Shown piece by piece: positions 8,592-17,796 of a stretch of DNA of 46,355 nt (the stretch's first letter is position 1; the number at the start of each line of letters is the position of its first letter). The notes below the pieces were generated by a model. The model made no database searches. It saw only the letters and a list, made by a program, of their open reading frames with translations, and was not told the DNA's origin. The translations under genes and the position numbers were made by a program. The stretch comes from Leptospira biflexa. GTDB taxonomy: Bacteria > Spirochaetota > UBA4802 > JAGODF01. The stretch spans positions 1 through 46,355 of the forward strand of contig DYLV01000006.1 of the NCBI GenBank assembly GCA_020721925.1. The letters are read 5' to 3'.

Positions 8592-9188
8592 ATGGCAAAG
8601 ATCAAGCGAGCGCTCATAAGTGTTACCGACAAAAGCGGGATTGTTGAATTCGCGAAAGCCCTTGCCGGAATGGGTGTGGACATCCTTTCGACCGGCGGTA
8701 CGGCGAAGGCGCTGCGCGAAGGCGGCATTAAAGTGACCGATGTCTCCGAATACACGGGCTTTCCTGAAATGCTTGATGGAAGAGTGAAAACGCTCCATCC
8801 GAAAATTCATGGAGGGCTTTTGGGTGTACGTTCCAATCCCGAACACGTGCGGGTGATGAAAGAGCACGGTATTGAAAACATCGATCTTGTTGCCATCAAT
8901 CTTTATCCTTTCAAACAAACTATTGCAAAGCCGGGATGCACGCTTGAAGATGCTATAGAGAATATCGATATTGGCGGCCCTGCGATGCTCCGCTCTGCCG
9001 CGAAAAATAACGAAAGTGTCACCGTGGTAATTGATCCGGCGGATTATGCCGTTGTGCTCGATGAGATCCGCGCAAGGGGGGAGGTTTCAAAGGAAACCAA
9101 TTTTCGTCTCGCAGTGAAGGTTTTTGAAACCACTTCCGCATACGATAGCATGATTGCCGAATATCTGAAAAGCAAGTTGAAGAAGTGA
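8592..9188 (+). CDS. Stand-alone IMP cyclohydrolase (PurH N-terminal domain only)
   Basis: The 198-residue protein matches the MGS-like inosinicase half of PurH, which closes the ring of FAICAR to give IMP, the last step of purine synthesis. Conserved blocks are [38 protein letters not shown] and [16 protein letters not shown]. Usual PurH has about 520 residues, with the AICAR transformylase domain after residue 200. Here the protein ends in KSKLKK at residue 198 and nothing like the transformylase domain follows. The formyltransferase must be encoded elsewhere (for example a separate AICARFT or PurP). The ATG is preceded by GGGGAGGG at close spacing. This could be an ancestral split form or a domain loss. 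Confidence 0.9.
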   Translation: MAKIKRALISVTDKSGIVEFAKALAGMGVDILSTGGTAKALREGGIKVTDVSEYTGFPEMLDGRVKTLHPKIHGGLLGVRSNPEHVRVMKEHGIENIDLVAINLYPFKQTIAKPGCTLEDAIENIDIGGPAMLRSAAKNNESVTVVIDPADYAVVLDEIRARGEVSKETNFRLAVKVFETTSAYDSMIAEYLKSKLKK

Positions 9189-9345
9189 TTTTCCATACAG
9201 GTTTTCTGGTTTAATATTCTTTAGCCAACTCATCGCATGAAGATTGATCACAAAGCCGGTCTTTTTTCGATGAGATTCTTTTGATAATATTGGGAATGCC
9301 GGACAATATCTGTCCCTGAAGACCTCAATTACCGGCTCCCGATAC

Positions 9346-9351
9346 TATAAT
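9346..9351 (+). promoter_or_regulatory. Possible -10 box of the acetyl-CoA synthetase gene
   Basis: A perfect TATAAT lies 25 nt upstream of the ATG at 9377, in an AT-rich tract before the CGGAGG ribosome binding site. I see no acceptable -35 at 16-18 nt, so this may be an activator-dependent promoter or chance. Confidence 0.25.
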
Positions 9352-9376
9352 AATTAAAATTATTTCGGAGGTAACA

Positions 9377-11359
9377 ATGGCAGAAGTCACTCTTAAGGAA
9401 ATCTATCCAGTCCCGGAAAAATTCCGCAAGAAAGCATGGATCAAAAGCCGCGAAGAGTATGAAAAGATATGGAAGGAATCCATCGCGGATCCGGAAAAAT
9501 TCTGGGGAAAAATCGCCGAAGAGTACGTCACCTGGTTCAAGAAGTGGGATAAGGTGTACGACTGCAACTATGGAAAAACGGCGAGCGAACTGAAGGTAAA
9601 ATGGTTCACTGGTGCGAAAGTCAACGTATCCTACAATTGCCTTGACAGGCATCTTGAAAAGCGCGGGAATCAGATTGCGCTTATCTGGGAAGGAAACGAT
9701 CCCCGTGAAGACAGAACCTTCACCTACAAACAGCTCCATGAGCAGGTATGCAAATTTGCCAATGTGCTCAAGAAAAACGGCGTAAAAAAAGGCGATCGGG
9801 TCACCTTCTTTCTGCCCATGATTCCCGAGCTTGCGATTGGTATTCTGGCCTGCACGCGCATCGGTGCGATCCACTCGGTGGTCTTCGGCGGATTTTCGGC
9901 TGAAGCGCTGCGCGATCGCATTCTGGACTGCAAAAGCGAAGTGCTCATTTCCTGCGACGGCACCTTCCGTGGCGCGAAAGCCGTTCCCCAGAAGGACAAT
10001 GCGGATGCGGCAATTGCTCAGTGCCCCTCAATCCGGCTCCATATTGTGGTTAAGCGCGTGGGCGACAGGATTCAGTGCAAATGGAACAACAAGATTGACC
10101 GCTGGTGGGATGACGAAATGGCAAAAGTCGATGCCAACTGCCCCGCCGAGCAAATGGATGCAGAAGATCCACTCTTTATTCTCTACACTTCTGGCTCCAC
10201 TGGAAAGCCAAAAGGCGTGATGCATACCACGGGCGGATATCTCACCTACGTGGCCTACACGCATAAGATGATTTTTGACTATCATGACGGCGACATCTAC
10301 TGGTGCACCGCTGATATCGGATGGGTAACCGGTCACAGCTATATCGTGTATGGGCCGCTTGCCAATGGTGCGACTTCTGTCATGTTCGAAGGCATTCCAA
10401 GCTATCCAGATTTTGGACGATTCTGGGCAGTGGTGGAAAAATGGAAGGTCAACATCTTCTACACCGCGCCGACGGCAATCCGTGCCATAGCGAAAGAAGG
10501 CGATTCCTGGGTCGACAAGCACAATATCAAATCCATCCAGCTTCTCGGTTCTGTGGGCGAACCGCTCAACCCCGAAGCATGGAACTGGTACTACAACAAG
10601 ATCGGCCGCGGCGAATGCCCCATCGTTGATACCTGGTGGCAGACAGAAACTGGCGGTATCCTCATCACTCCACTGCCTGGCGCGATCGACATTAAACCTG
10701 CGATGGCGACTGTTCCGTTCTTCGGAGTGGATCCCGTCATCGTTGACGATTCTGGTAAAGAACTCACCGGAGTTTGTGAAGGAAATCTCTGCATCAAAAG
10801 GTCATGGCCCGGGCAGATGCGCGGCGTTTATGGAGACCCTGAGCGCTTCTTCAACACATATTTTGTACAGTTCCCCGGTCTGTACTTTACCGGTGACGGC
10901 TGCCGCCGCGACAAAGATGGTTACTATCAGATTACCGGACGCGTTGACGACGTTATCAATGTTTCCGGTCACCGCATGGGAACCGCGGAAATCGAATCGG
11001 CGCTCGTATCCCATCCGAAAGTTGCTGAATCGGCAGTTGTCGGGTATCCGCATGAAATCAAAGGCCAGTCAATCTATGCGTTCGTAACGCTCAAGACCGG
11101 CGTAGAAAAAACCGATGCACTCAAGAAGGAACTCATCGCCCATGTTCGCAAGGAGATTGGCCCCATTGCCACTCCTGAAATTATCCAGTGGGCGGACGCG
11201 CTTCCCAAGACTCGATCCGGAAAGATTATGCGCCGCATCCTCAAGAAAATTGCGGCGGCGGATTTCAACAAGAGCGGTTATGGCGACATATCCACTCTTG
11301 CCGATCCGAGCGTAGTGGAAGTGCTTATGGAAGACGCGAAGAAGATTTTCGGAAAGTAA
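9377..11359 (+). CDS. acs: Acetyl-CoA synthetase, AMP-forming
   Basis: The full-length 660-residue enzyme makes acetyl-CoA from acetate, ATP and CoA in the cytoplasm. It shows the P-loop-like [29 protein letters not shown], the adenylate motif [10 protein letters not shown], the hinge [13 protein letters not shown], and the C-terminal [11 protein letters not shown]. Lys616 of the last motif is the catalytic lysine that is acetylated by Pat-type enzymes in many bacteria. CGGAGG precedes the ATG. The gene is flanked by intergenic regions and followed by a strong terminator, so it is probably monocistronic. The precise fit to Acs motifs makes a propionyl-CoA synthetase less likely but possible. 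Confidence 0.95.
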   Translation: MAEVTLKEIYPVPEKFRKKAWIKSREEYEKIWKESIADPEKFWGKIAEEYVTWFKKWDKVYDCNYGKTASELKVKWFTGAKVNVSYNCLDRHLEKRGNQIALIWEGNDPREDRTFTYKQLHEQVCKFANVLKKNGVKKGDRVTFFLPMIPELAIGILACTRIGAIHSVVFGGFSAEALRDRILDCKSEVLISCDGTFRGAKAVPQKDNADAAIAQCPSIRLHIVVKRVGDRIQCKWNNKIDRWWDDEMAKVDANCPAEQMDAEDPLFILYTSGSTGKPKGVMHTTGGYLTYVAYTHKMIFDYHDGDIYWCTADIGWVTGHSYIVYGPLANGATSVMFEGIPSYPDFGRFWAVVEKWKVNIFYTAPTAIRAIAKEGDSWVDKHNIKSIQLLGSVGEPLNPEAWNWYYNKIGRGECPIVDTWWQTETGGILITPLPGAIDIKPAMATVPFFGVDPVIVDDSGKELTGVCEGNLCIKRSWPGQMRGVYGDPERFFNTYFVQFPGLYFTGDGCRRDKDGYYQITGRVDDVINVSGHRMGTAEIESALVSHPKVAESAVVGYPHEIKGQSIYAFVTLKTGVEKTDALKKELIAHVRKEIGPIATPEIIQWADALPKTRSGKIMRRILKKIAAADFNKSGYGDISTLADPSVVEVLMEDAKKIFGK

Positions 11360-11388
11360 AAATTTCAGGAAATCAACCCGTGTGTTCA

Positions 11389-11414
11389 AAAACGCCTCCG
11401 GAAGGGGGCGTTTT
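11389..11414 (+). terminator. Rho-independent terminator after acs
   Basis: A stem AAAACGCC.CC pairs with GG.GGCGTTTT around a GGAA-type loop and is followed by TTTTATATT, 30 nt after the acs stop. The same AAAACGCC/GGCGTTTT stem recurs in the terminator at 21349-21378. Confidence 0.85.
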
Positions 11415-11429
11415 ATATTAATAAAATGC

Positions 11430-11457
11430 TTGCAAAAAAAGAGTTTATGTAAATAAT
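11430..11457 (+). promoter_or_regulatory. Candidate promoter upstream of the greA-type gene
   Basis: TTGCAA (11430-11435), a 16-nt spacer and AATAAT (11452-11457, 5 of 6 matches) lie directly after the acs terminator and about 230 nt before the next gene. Transcription from here would include the hairpin at 11485-11531 in a long leader. Confidence 0.3.
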
Positions 11458-11484
11458 AAGGCAGGAGTGATTATCAACGGTGTA

Positions 11485-11531
11485 TCGTCGATGTCCCGGT
11501 TTTTCACGGGCTTCCATCCCGGCATCGACGA
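11485..11531 (+). other. Long-range 9-bp inverted repeat in the greA leader, possible structured RNA
   Basis: TCGTCGATG (11485-11493) and CATCGACGA (11523-11531) are perfect complements enclosing 29 nt. The enclosed part can form a second small hairpin (CCCG/CGGG). No coding sequence explains it. It lies in the 329-bp gap 11360-11688, which otherwise holds only the acs terminator and a candidate promoter. It could be a leader structure of the greA gene or a small RNA; I do not recognise a known riboswitch class. Confidence 0.4.
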
Positions 11532-11688
11532 AATGTAGACTGATCGCTTCTTCCAGTTTGAATTCCTATATGTAACTCTGTTCGGATGATGTTCGGCTCC
11601 GATACGGATGCCAGGTGATGGTGTTTTATACAGACGGAAAAAAGAGGTATATATGCAGGGGCGTGTAAAATCATAATGGGTTAGTGGT

Positions 11689-14391
11689 ATGACAAAAGAA
11701 GAAGTAATGGAAAAATTGGGTTCACTCCTGAAGGAGGAACTTTGGGGGCGTATTGAACCGAAAGACATCGGAATATCAAAATTTAAAATTCTTGATGATC
11801 TGTTTAACAACATAGTTAGCTATGAAATGTTTGATGAGGTACGCGATTCATGCGTCAAACATCTGGAAGATCATCCCGCTTCGGTGACTGCATCATATCT
11901 GGTGGGGCTTATCGGCTATCATAAAGACCGGCTTGAGGATACCGCCAAAATACGTAAATTGATTGAAGTATTCTCCGAGAATCACAAATGGGCTGTTGTG
12001 GAGCGCATAGCGGAAAAAATTTTAGAATATGGCGAAAACCGAATTGCGCTCAAAGCGTTAGCAACCAGCCTTGAACGGCTCGGTAAAAACAAAGATGCCA
12101 TTCCTATCTGGGAAAATCTGCTCAAAATAGACCGATTTGACGCCGAGGTGGCGAAAAAGCTGGCCTTTGCACTTGTGGAAGATGACAGCGACAAAAGTAT
12201 CCTATACATGAAGCTCTCCATTGAGGGGTTTATTAAGAACGGTGAATTTGGCGAAATCGCATCTCTCTGGAACAAGCTGGTGAGCGTCACAGGAGAAGAC
12301 CTTGCGTTTTTCGAAAGGATTGAGCGACTTTTGGTTGAAGCGCGTCAGTTGGACCTTACAGCACAACTTTTAAAATCGCTTCTACATAAGTACAGAGATG
12401 AAGAGAACCCCGATCAATCCATCAACATCCTTAAAAGAATTCTCGAATACTCGCCGGAGGATACCTCGTCGAGGAGGGAACTCATTAAGCTCTATGAAAT
12501 AAAATACAGTAATCATTCTCAATACAAACAGTTTCTTGAACTTTCAAAGTTGAATAATTTTAAATCACCGGTTAAATCAGCCATCCAGAGCTTCGAAAGG
12601 AACATAGTTTTCGATAAGGGCAATTACGTAATCCATCGTTCATGGGGGGTGGGAAAAATCGTTGAAATCGACAAAGAAAGCGTGGCGGTCGATTTCAGGG
12701 GCAAACAGGGCCATAAGATGTCAATACAGATGGCGTTGCAATCGCTTTCTCCCATACCCAGGGATCATCTCTATATACTTGAGTTCGAAGATCCTGATAG
12801 CATGAAAAATCTCTTCAATGAAGATTTTATGGCTTTTTTCGAGATATTAGTGCGTTCCTACGGCATGGAAATATCTCTTGCAGACGTGAAAAAGGAACTC
12901 ATCCCGAAGTATATTGATGCGAAGTCCTGGGCAAAATGGTGGAGCAAGAAGCGTCTTGAGATAAAGAAAAACCCTCATTTTGCTTTTTCCGAAAAAAAGA
13001 AAGACGTTATTTTTATGAGAGACAAACCGGTGACTTTTGCAGAAGAGCTTCTTGAAGGGTTCACATCGGCGGAAGGGTTCAGCAACAAGCTCGGTTATGC
13101 GATGGAATTTGTCACAAATATTGATGTCAACGAGGGCGAAACAATAGCCCAATATTTTATAGATTATTTTTTAGAACAGGCTAAGCTTGCAAGCCCCACA
13201 AAACGGGTGCTGTCGTATTTTGTGCTCCGCGACATGAAGAAGTTTGTTGACGAAAAGAAGCTCAAACTTGATCCGATACGTGAGAAAGTCGTTGATTTCG
13301 TAAAGGAAGAAACACAGGAGCTTCCGCTCATATCCCTTCGGATAAATTCCTACGACTACAAAAAGGATTTTGTGAACCTGATTGTGGAGGTGCGGGAAGA
13401 CTGGCCGACTATTGTAGGGGAGATTCTTTTCGAAACGCCCGTGCGAATTCACAAGTACATCATCAACAGCCTCATCAGTGCACATGCGTATCATGTGATC
13501 AATAATTTCATCGACAGGCTCATTGCAAGCGCAAAGCAGACGCCCGAAGTGTTTTTCTGGGTGATGAGGAACATCATCACTCGTACATGGGACTATGAGT
13601 GGATTGATTTTTCACGGGAGGCTCTTTTCATCACATTCGTGAGGTTGATGAATGAACTTCGGAAAATTGAAACAAAAGGCAATAGGCTGAAAAATATTGC
13701 CCTGGAAATTATATTCGACAATGATTCCCAGGGTCTTAAAGAAATGGTTTCGCAAAGCTCACCGCAGTTTTTGGGGAAGCTTTTCGATCTTTTCAATTCA
13801 GTGCCCTATGCTGAAGATCATCATAAGGAAAAATTTCTTGCAGCGATCAAGGAAAAATATCCCGACTTCAGCGTTTCGGCTCAGGCGAAGGTTTCCGATG
13901 AATGGGAGGTGGATATTGAGAAGATCTTCATCTCCCGGGCCGGCCTTGAAAAAATGCAGGCGGAACTTAAAAGGATGAATTCCGAACTTGTGAAAATTTC
14001 ACAGGAGCTCGGAAAGACTGCCGATGTAACGGGCGATATCCGTGAAAATGTCGATTATAACAGACTTATGGAAAGCCAGATTATGCTCGAAATATCGTAC
14101 AATAAATTACAAAGCGAAATAAAAAAAGCTGAGATCATCAATTTTGAATCAGTGAACGACGCATCGGTGAACATCGGGACCAGAGTGATGATTGAAAATA
14201 TTGAAACCGGTGAAAAACTCAATTACTCGATTCTTGGCCCATGGGATGCCGATTTTGAAAGAGGGATTTTGTCCTACCGGTCCCCAATTGCGCATAACTT
14301 ACTTGGAAAGAAAGTCGGCGATGAAGTGTCGATAAAAGTTGGCGATGAGGCACGGAAGTATAAAGTAATTTCAATAGAAAAGTGTGGGTGA
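11689..14391 (+). CDS. greA: GreA-type transcript cleavage factor with a long TPR-like N-terminal extension
   Basis: The 900-residue protein carries a GreA module only at its end. Residues about 745-820 form the coiled-coil finger with the tip GDIRENVDY; Asp783 and Glu786 match the acidic residues that place Mg2+ in the RNA polymerase active site. About 825-900 is the FKBP-like domain (GTRVMIENIETGEKLNYSILGPWDAD). Ordinary GreA has about 160 residues. The first 300 residues are helical TPR-like repeats, and near 310-360 a small beta domain (HRSWGVGKIVEI, VDFRGKQGHKM) resembles CarD/Tudor-like folds. Treponema and Borrelia GreA proteins are known to me as about 900 residues long, so this supports a spirochaete origin. 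The extension's role is unknown. Confidence 0.88.
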   Translation: MTKEEVMEKLGSLLKEELWGRIEPKDIGISKFKILDDLFNNIVSYEMFDEVRDSCVKHLEDHPASVTASYLVGLIGYHKDRLEDTAKIRKLIEVFSENHKWAVVERIAEKILEYGENRIALKALATSLERLGKNKDAIPIWENLLKIDRFDAEVAKKLAFALVEDDSDKSILYMKLSIEGFIKNGEFGEIASLWNKLVSVTGEDLAFFERIERLLVEARQLDLTAQLLKSLLHKYRDEENPDQSINILKRILEYSPEDTSSRRELIKLYEIKYSNHSQYKQFLELSKLNNFKSPVKSAIQSFERNIVFDKGNYVIHRSWGVGKIVEIDKESVAVDFRGKQGHKMSIQMALQSLSPIPRDHLYILEFEDPDSMKNLFNEDFMAFFEILVRSYGMEISLADVKKELIPKYIDAKSWAKWWSKKRLEIKKNPHFAFSEKKKDVIFMRDKPVTFAEELLEGFTSAEGFSNKLGYAMEFVTNIDVNEGETIAQYFIDYFLEQAKLASPTKRVLSYFVLRDMKKFVDEKKLKLDPIREKVVDFVKEETQELPLISLRINSYDYKKDFVNLIVEVREDWPTIVGEILFETPVRIHKYIINSLISAHAYHVINNFIDRLIASAKQTPEVFFWVMRNIITRTWDYEWIDFSREALFITFVRLMNELRKIETKGNRLKNIALEIIFDNDSQGLKEMVSQSSPQFLGKLFDLFNSVPYAEDHHKEKFLAAIKEKYPDFSVSAQAKVSDEWEVDIEKIFISRAGLEKMQAELKRMNSELVKISQELGKTADVTGDIRENVDYNRLMESQIMLEISYNKLQSEIKKAEIINFESVNDASVNIGTRVMIENIETGEKLNYSILGPWDADFERGILSYRSPIAHNLLGKKVGDEVSIKVGDEARKYKVISIEKCG

Positions 14392-14401
14392 TGGTTTCGG
14401 T

Positions 14402-15658
14402 ATGAACAGATTTGATTCATACTTTGCGTATCTCGGAAACGAGCTTCAATGCGAAGGGCGAAAGCTGCAATATCTGGCTCTGGAATACGGTACGCCGCTG
14501 TATGTGTATACAGCGCGCGGTTTCAAAGAGCGATTTCAGGAAATTGATTCTGCACTTTCTGGCATTGATCACCTCATCTGCTATTCCATCAAAACGAATT
14601 TCAATATGGGGATCATCACACTTATGGCTTCGATGGGATCCGGTGCAGATGTGGTATCGGGAGGCGAACTGTACCGCGCGCTGAAAGCGGGTATTTCGCC
14701 GGAAAAGATTGTGTTCGCCGGTGTGGGGAAGACGCGAGAAGAGATTGAATACGCTGTCGATGCGGGCATACTGATGTTCAATTGCGAATCGTTTCAGGAA
14801 ATCGAGTTGATCGAAGAGATCAGTGCGGCAAAGAAAAAGAAAACGGCTATTGCCGTTCGAGTCAACCCCGATGTCGATGCGAAAACCCATCACTACATCA
14901 CCACGGGGAAAAAGGAAAATAAATTTGGCATCACAGTACACATGTTAAAGAAATATCTGCCGCGGCTGAAACAGCATCAAAATCTTATTTTTCGCGGCAT
15001 ACATGGGCATATCGGCTCGCAGATCATCACAACTGAGCCCTATATTCAAGCCACAGAAAAGTTTATTGCGCTCATTGCGGATTTGAAGAAGTCGGGCTGG
15101 GGCAATATTGAATATGTGAACCTCGGCGGCGGAATGGGAATTGTATATCATGAGGAATCGCCGTTTGATATGCAGATGTGGGCAAAAGAGATCATTTCAA
15201 GGCTGACGCCACTCGGATTGAAGTTGATTGTAGAACCCGGTCGATATATTTCAGGCAATAGTGGGATATTATTGACAAGAGTGACTTATCGCAAGGAGGG
15301 TGAAGCGAAGACCTTTCTTATCACCGATGGCGGGATGAACGATCTTATCAGACCTTCGCTATATGGGGCATATCAGAATGTGTTAAATTGCATCAAAAGA
15401 GATGGAGAAGAAATTGTCGATGTAGTGGGGCCCGTATGCGAGTCGGGAGATTTTTTTGCGAAAGACCGGAAAATTACTCTAACTTTTCAGGGTGATTATC
15501 TTGCGGTGATGTCGGCGGGCGCGTACTGTATGGCAATGGCTTCCCGGTATAATTCACGGAGACTTCCCGCAGAAGTAATGATATCCGAAGGCGGAGAAGT
15601 TCGCCTAATCAGGAAGAGAGATTCATGGGAAGATCTTCTTCGCAATGAAATGCCATAA
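14402..15658 (+). CDS. lysA: Diaminopimelate decarboxylase
   Basis: The 418-residue PLP enzyme of the alanine racemase fold removes CO2 from meso-diaminopimelate to make L-lysine. PLP would bind Lys64 (CYSIKTNFN). Other family marks are GSGADVVSGGELYRA, HGHIGSQI, NLGGGMGI, EPGRYI and the substrate cysteine motif GPVCESGDFF, followed by AGAYCMAMASRYN. The chosen ATG lies 10 nt after the greA stop; an upstream GTG overlapping greA would add six residues. Length and motifs are normal. Co-transcription with greA is likely from the spacing, with no obvious functional link. Confidence 0.93.
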   Translation: MNRFDSYFAYLGNELQCEGRKLQYLALEYGTPLYVYTARGFKERFQEIDSALSGIDHLICYSIKTNFNMGIITLMASMGSGADVVSGGELYRALKAGISPEKIVFAGVGKTREEIEYAVDAGILMFNCESFQEIELIEEISAAKKKKTAIAVRVNPDVDAKTHHYITTGKKENKFGITVHMLKKYLPRLKQHQNLIFRGIHGHIGSQIITTEPYIQATEKFIALIADLKKSGWGNIEYVNLGGGMGIVYHEESPFDMQMWAKEIISRLTPLGLKLIVEPGRYISGNSGILLTRVTYRKEGEAKTFLITDGGMNDLIRPSLYGAYQNVLNCIKRDGEEIVDVVGPVCESGDFFAKDRKITLTFQGDYLAVMSAGAYCMAMASRYNSRRLPAEVMISEGGEVRLIRKRDSWEDLLRNEMP

Positions 15659-15706
15659 TTTTTTATTTGACACAACGGCAATATCGGGATGTCCTGACGG
15701 AAGCAT

Positions 15707-15790
15707 GCCGCGATGGCGGAATTGGCAGACGCGCTAGGTTCAGGGTCTAGTAGGCGAACGCCTGTGAGGGTTCGAGTCCCTCTCGCGGCA
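15707..15790 (+). tRNA. tRNA-Leu (anticodon CAG)
   Basis: The 84-nt gene folds as a class II tRNA. The acceptor stem is GCCGCGA/TCGCGGC with discriminator A, the D-arm has the usual GGCGGAATTGGCAGACGC form, the anticodon loop is TTCAGGG (CAG), the long variable arm is AGGCG/CGCCT, and the T-arm contains GGTTCGAGTCC. The 3' CCA is not encoded. It lies 48 nt after lysA and only 3 nt from the stop codon of the convergent Omp85-like gene. A TTGACA at 15667 is present, but no matching -10 box is convincing. Confidence 0.96.
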
Positions 15791-15793
15791 CAC

Positions 15794-17428
15794 TCACCAT
15801 TTTTTTTCAAAATCGAAAAACACGTTGTAGTTGGATTCTTTTGTGGAAGAGAGATAATCCTTTCCCCAGTATATGTTGAATTCAAACTGGTCGAACAGAA
15901 TAACGTGCGATGACAATCCGTACGCAATACCTTTTTGAACGCCTTCAAGATCGTATCCCGAGCCCTGAAAAAGCACCCCATCGCTATAAACTCCGAGGAA
16001 AAGATAATCGCGATAGATGGAAAATCGATATGATGCGGAAATCCTCGCGATTTTTCTTGTATGATAGCTTTTACCTTGAAAACCCTTAAAAGTACGTCCT
16101 TCAACGGATTCTTCATAGTAAAAAGGAGTGTGCCCTGAAAGAAGAGCATTGCTGTTTTTAAGGGAAATAATATTGAAATTCTCAAATTCAAATTCCAGCA
16201 CGCCGTTGAAAGTGAATTTATGGAATGAAACGTCGTTCATGTAATAGGCATAAATGGCGCTGAAAGACCTCTCGATCAGCCGCCGGAGCGACCACGGGAA
16301 AAGGTCAATATTCATCTGCGCTTCAATGAATGTCCAGTCGTCGGTTGTATCGGATGTCACGATAAGAGGGATGGTATTATCCATCGGTTTGCTTTTGTAT
16401 GTGTAGACTCGTTCCACGCCATAGCCCACGCTCGTCTTCAACTTTTCAAAAAGGGTGATGCCGGGGGCGAGCATTCCTCGCAGGATGAGATATTCGTATT
16501 CCGAAAGACCAAGATCTCTCCTCGAAGTCCATGATCGATAGATATGGCCGGCGACGGAGGGTGTAAAGTATTCTTCGAAGATTGGAGGGAGAATGTAGCG
16601 GGAGGAGAACTCCATAAATGTCCATCGGGGTGGGCTTTCAAATTCCCGGTCGAGACCATATAAAATACCTGCACGTGTCCGCATCTGCGCCCGATCTTTT
16701 TCTGCAAATATGGAGGGAAAATTGTATTGGAGATAGGGTATCAGCCCTTTTCTGTAGCTTGTGCTGAATCCATAGTAAATGCCGCGCATTTCCGATGGCG
16801 GAATACGCTCTATGGTGATTTCAAGATCGTATCGTGGCCTGTAGTTTTCGATTAGCGGAAAATTCAATACCTCTGTGGCAACAGAAGAGAGCTTGCGGTC
16901 AATCTGGAAGAAAGAATTCGTATAATTGCGAACAGGAACGAGTTTTGCGGAGGCCGATTTCAAATTGAAATGTTCTTTCATCCACGCAGTCTTTTCTTTG
17001 ACAAGATTTTCGTTATACACATTTTTGGGAAGCTGAAAAAAAAACCGCATTCGGAGGATATTGACGGTGTTTAGATCATGATGAATTATCTTTTCAATAC
17101 GCCCCTCATCAAGAAAAATGATGAGTGAGTTATTCGTTTCTTTAATTAAAAATGCTTTTGCGATGGTGTATCCGGATTTGTGCAATTGCGTTTCAAGCGC
17201 CTCCGCAGCTTTATTGAATGCGGGTTTCCCCGCGGGAAGATTCTGCAAACCCGCTTCTTGAATGAGCATTTCTTCGGTGAAGATTTTAAGACCTTTGATG
17301 TGGACTTCCTTTTTGTTTTGTTGCGCCAGAAGAGGGAAAGTCGTCACACAGAAGGTAGCTATTAGGCCGATTATTGCTGCTCGCAGGTAAAATCCAAATA
17401 TCGTCTTTGCGCACAGATTGATGGTCAT
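15794..17428 (-). CDS. Omp85-superfamily outer membrane protein with one POTRA domain
   Basis: The 544-residue protein has a signal peptide (hydrophobic core about 11-33, cleavage near LLAQQ), one POTRA-like domain (about 40-115, KEVHIKGLKIFTEEML..AGLQNLPAG and EALETQLHKSGYTIAKAFL), and a beta-barrel that ends in an aromatic residue (FDFEKKW), as outer-membrane barrels do. The POTRA style recalls two-partner secretion (FhaC/ShlB) and TamA proteins more than BamA, which has five POTRA domains. It would act in outer-membrane insertion or secretion of an unknown substrate; no exoprotein gene is adjacent. It overlaps the upstream ArsR-type gene as ATGA, so the two are translationally coupled. The family call is by pattern and moderately sure. 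Confidence 0.7.
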   Translation of the reverse strand: MTINLCAKTIFGFYLRAAIIGLIATFCVTTFPLLAQQNKKEVHIKGLKIFTEEMLIQEAGLQNLPAGKPAFNKAAEALETQLHKSGYTIAKAFLIKETNNSLIIFLDEGRIEKIIHHDLNTVNILRMRFFFQLPKNVYNENLVKEKTAWMKEHFNLKSASAKLVPVRNYTNSFFQIDRKLSSVATEVLNFPLIENYRPRYDLEITIERIPPSEMRGIYYGFSTSYRKGLIPYLQYNFPSIFAEKDRAQMRTRAGILYGLDREFESPPRWTFMEFSSRYILPPIFEEYFTPSVAGHIYRSWTSRRDLGLSEYEYLILRGMLAPGITLFEKLKTSVGYGVERVYTYKSKPMDNTIPLIVTSDTTDDWTFIEAQMNIDLFPWSLRRLIERSFSAIYAYYMNDVSFHKFTFNGVLEFEFENFNIISLKNSNALLSGHTPFYYEESVEGRTFKGFQGKSYHTRKIARISASYRFSIYRDYLFLGVYSDGVLFQGSGYDLEGVQKGIAYGLSSHVILFDQFEFNIYWGKDYLSSTKESNYNVFFDFEKKW

Positions 17429-17718
17429 TCCGATTGGCAGAAAAGCTGTTTGAGGGTTTTAAGGAGTGCAAGGACGTTTTTTTCTCGAATGGAATAGTAC
17501 ATGAAATTGGCTTTTTTCCTGCGCGAGATGATGTTTGCCTTGCGAAGAATCGTCAGATGCTGAGATATATTTGAGACTGTGGTGGAGAATTCTTTTTCTA
17601 TTTCACCCACATTTTTTTCGCCGTCCATAAGGAAACAGAGAATTTTTAATCGAATGGGGTGGGAAATCGATTTTAAAAGTTCGCTGGTATTTTCGACCTG
17701 CCGTTCGGAGAGCAGCAT
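17425..17718 (-). CDS. ArsR-family winged-helix transcriptional regulator
   Basis: The 97-residue protein is a typical small ArsR/SmtB repressor. It has ISHPIRLKILCFLMDGEKNVGEIEKEF, the recognition helix region TTVSNISQHLTILRKANIISRRKKANFMYYSI, and a C-terminal helix. The alpha-3 metal motif of ArsR (ELCVCDL) is absent: this stretch reads GEKNVGEIEKEF. It therefore may not sense arsenic, and its cue could be another metal, redox state or a protein. It is the first gene of a two-gene unit with the Omp85-like protein and probably represses its own operon. An AT-rich region with TTGACA (17781-17776) and a GAA/TTC half-site pair (17744-17753) lies upstream, a plausible operator. Confidence 0.85.
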   Translation of the reverse strand: MLLSERQVENTSELLKSISHPIRLKILCFLMDGEKNVGEIEKEFSTTVSNISQHLTILRKANIISRRKKANFMYYSIREKNVLALLKTLKQLFCQSE

Positions 17719-17796
17719 TGAAAACCTCGTTTACAATATTTTAGAATATGTTCAATTGTTAAATGGATTTATTGTTGTCAACTATAATTTGGAAAG

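Noticed and set aside
15667..15672. TTGACA upstream of the tRNA-Leu gene as its promoter
   Set aside because: No acceptable -10 box follows at 16-18 nt, and the tRNA could be co-transcribed with lysA.
15496..16191. A 231-codon minus-strand frame spanning the end of lysA, the tRNA-Leu and the Omp85-like gene
   Set aside because: It runs antisense to lysA and to the tRNA gene and out of frame with the Omp85-like gene, so it is a shadow.
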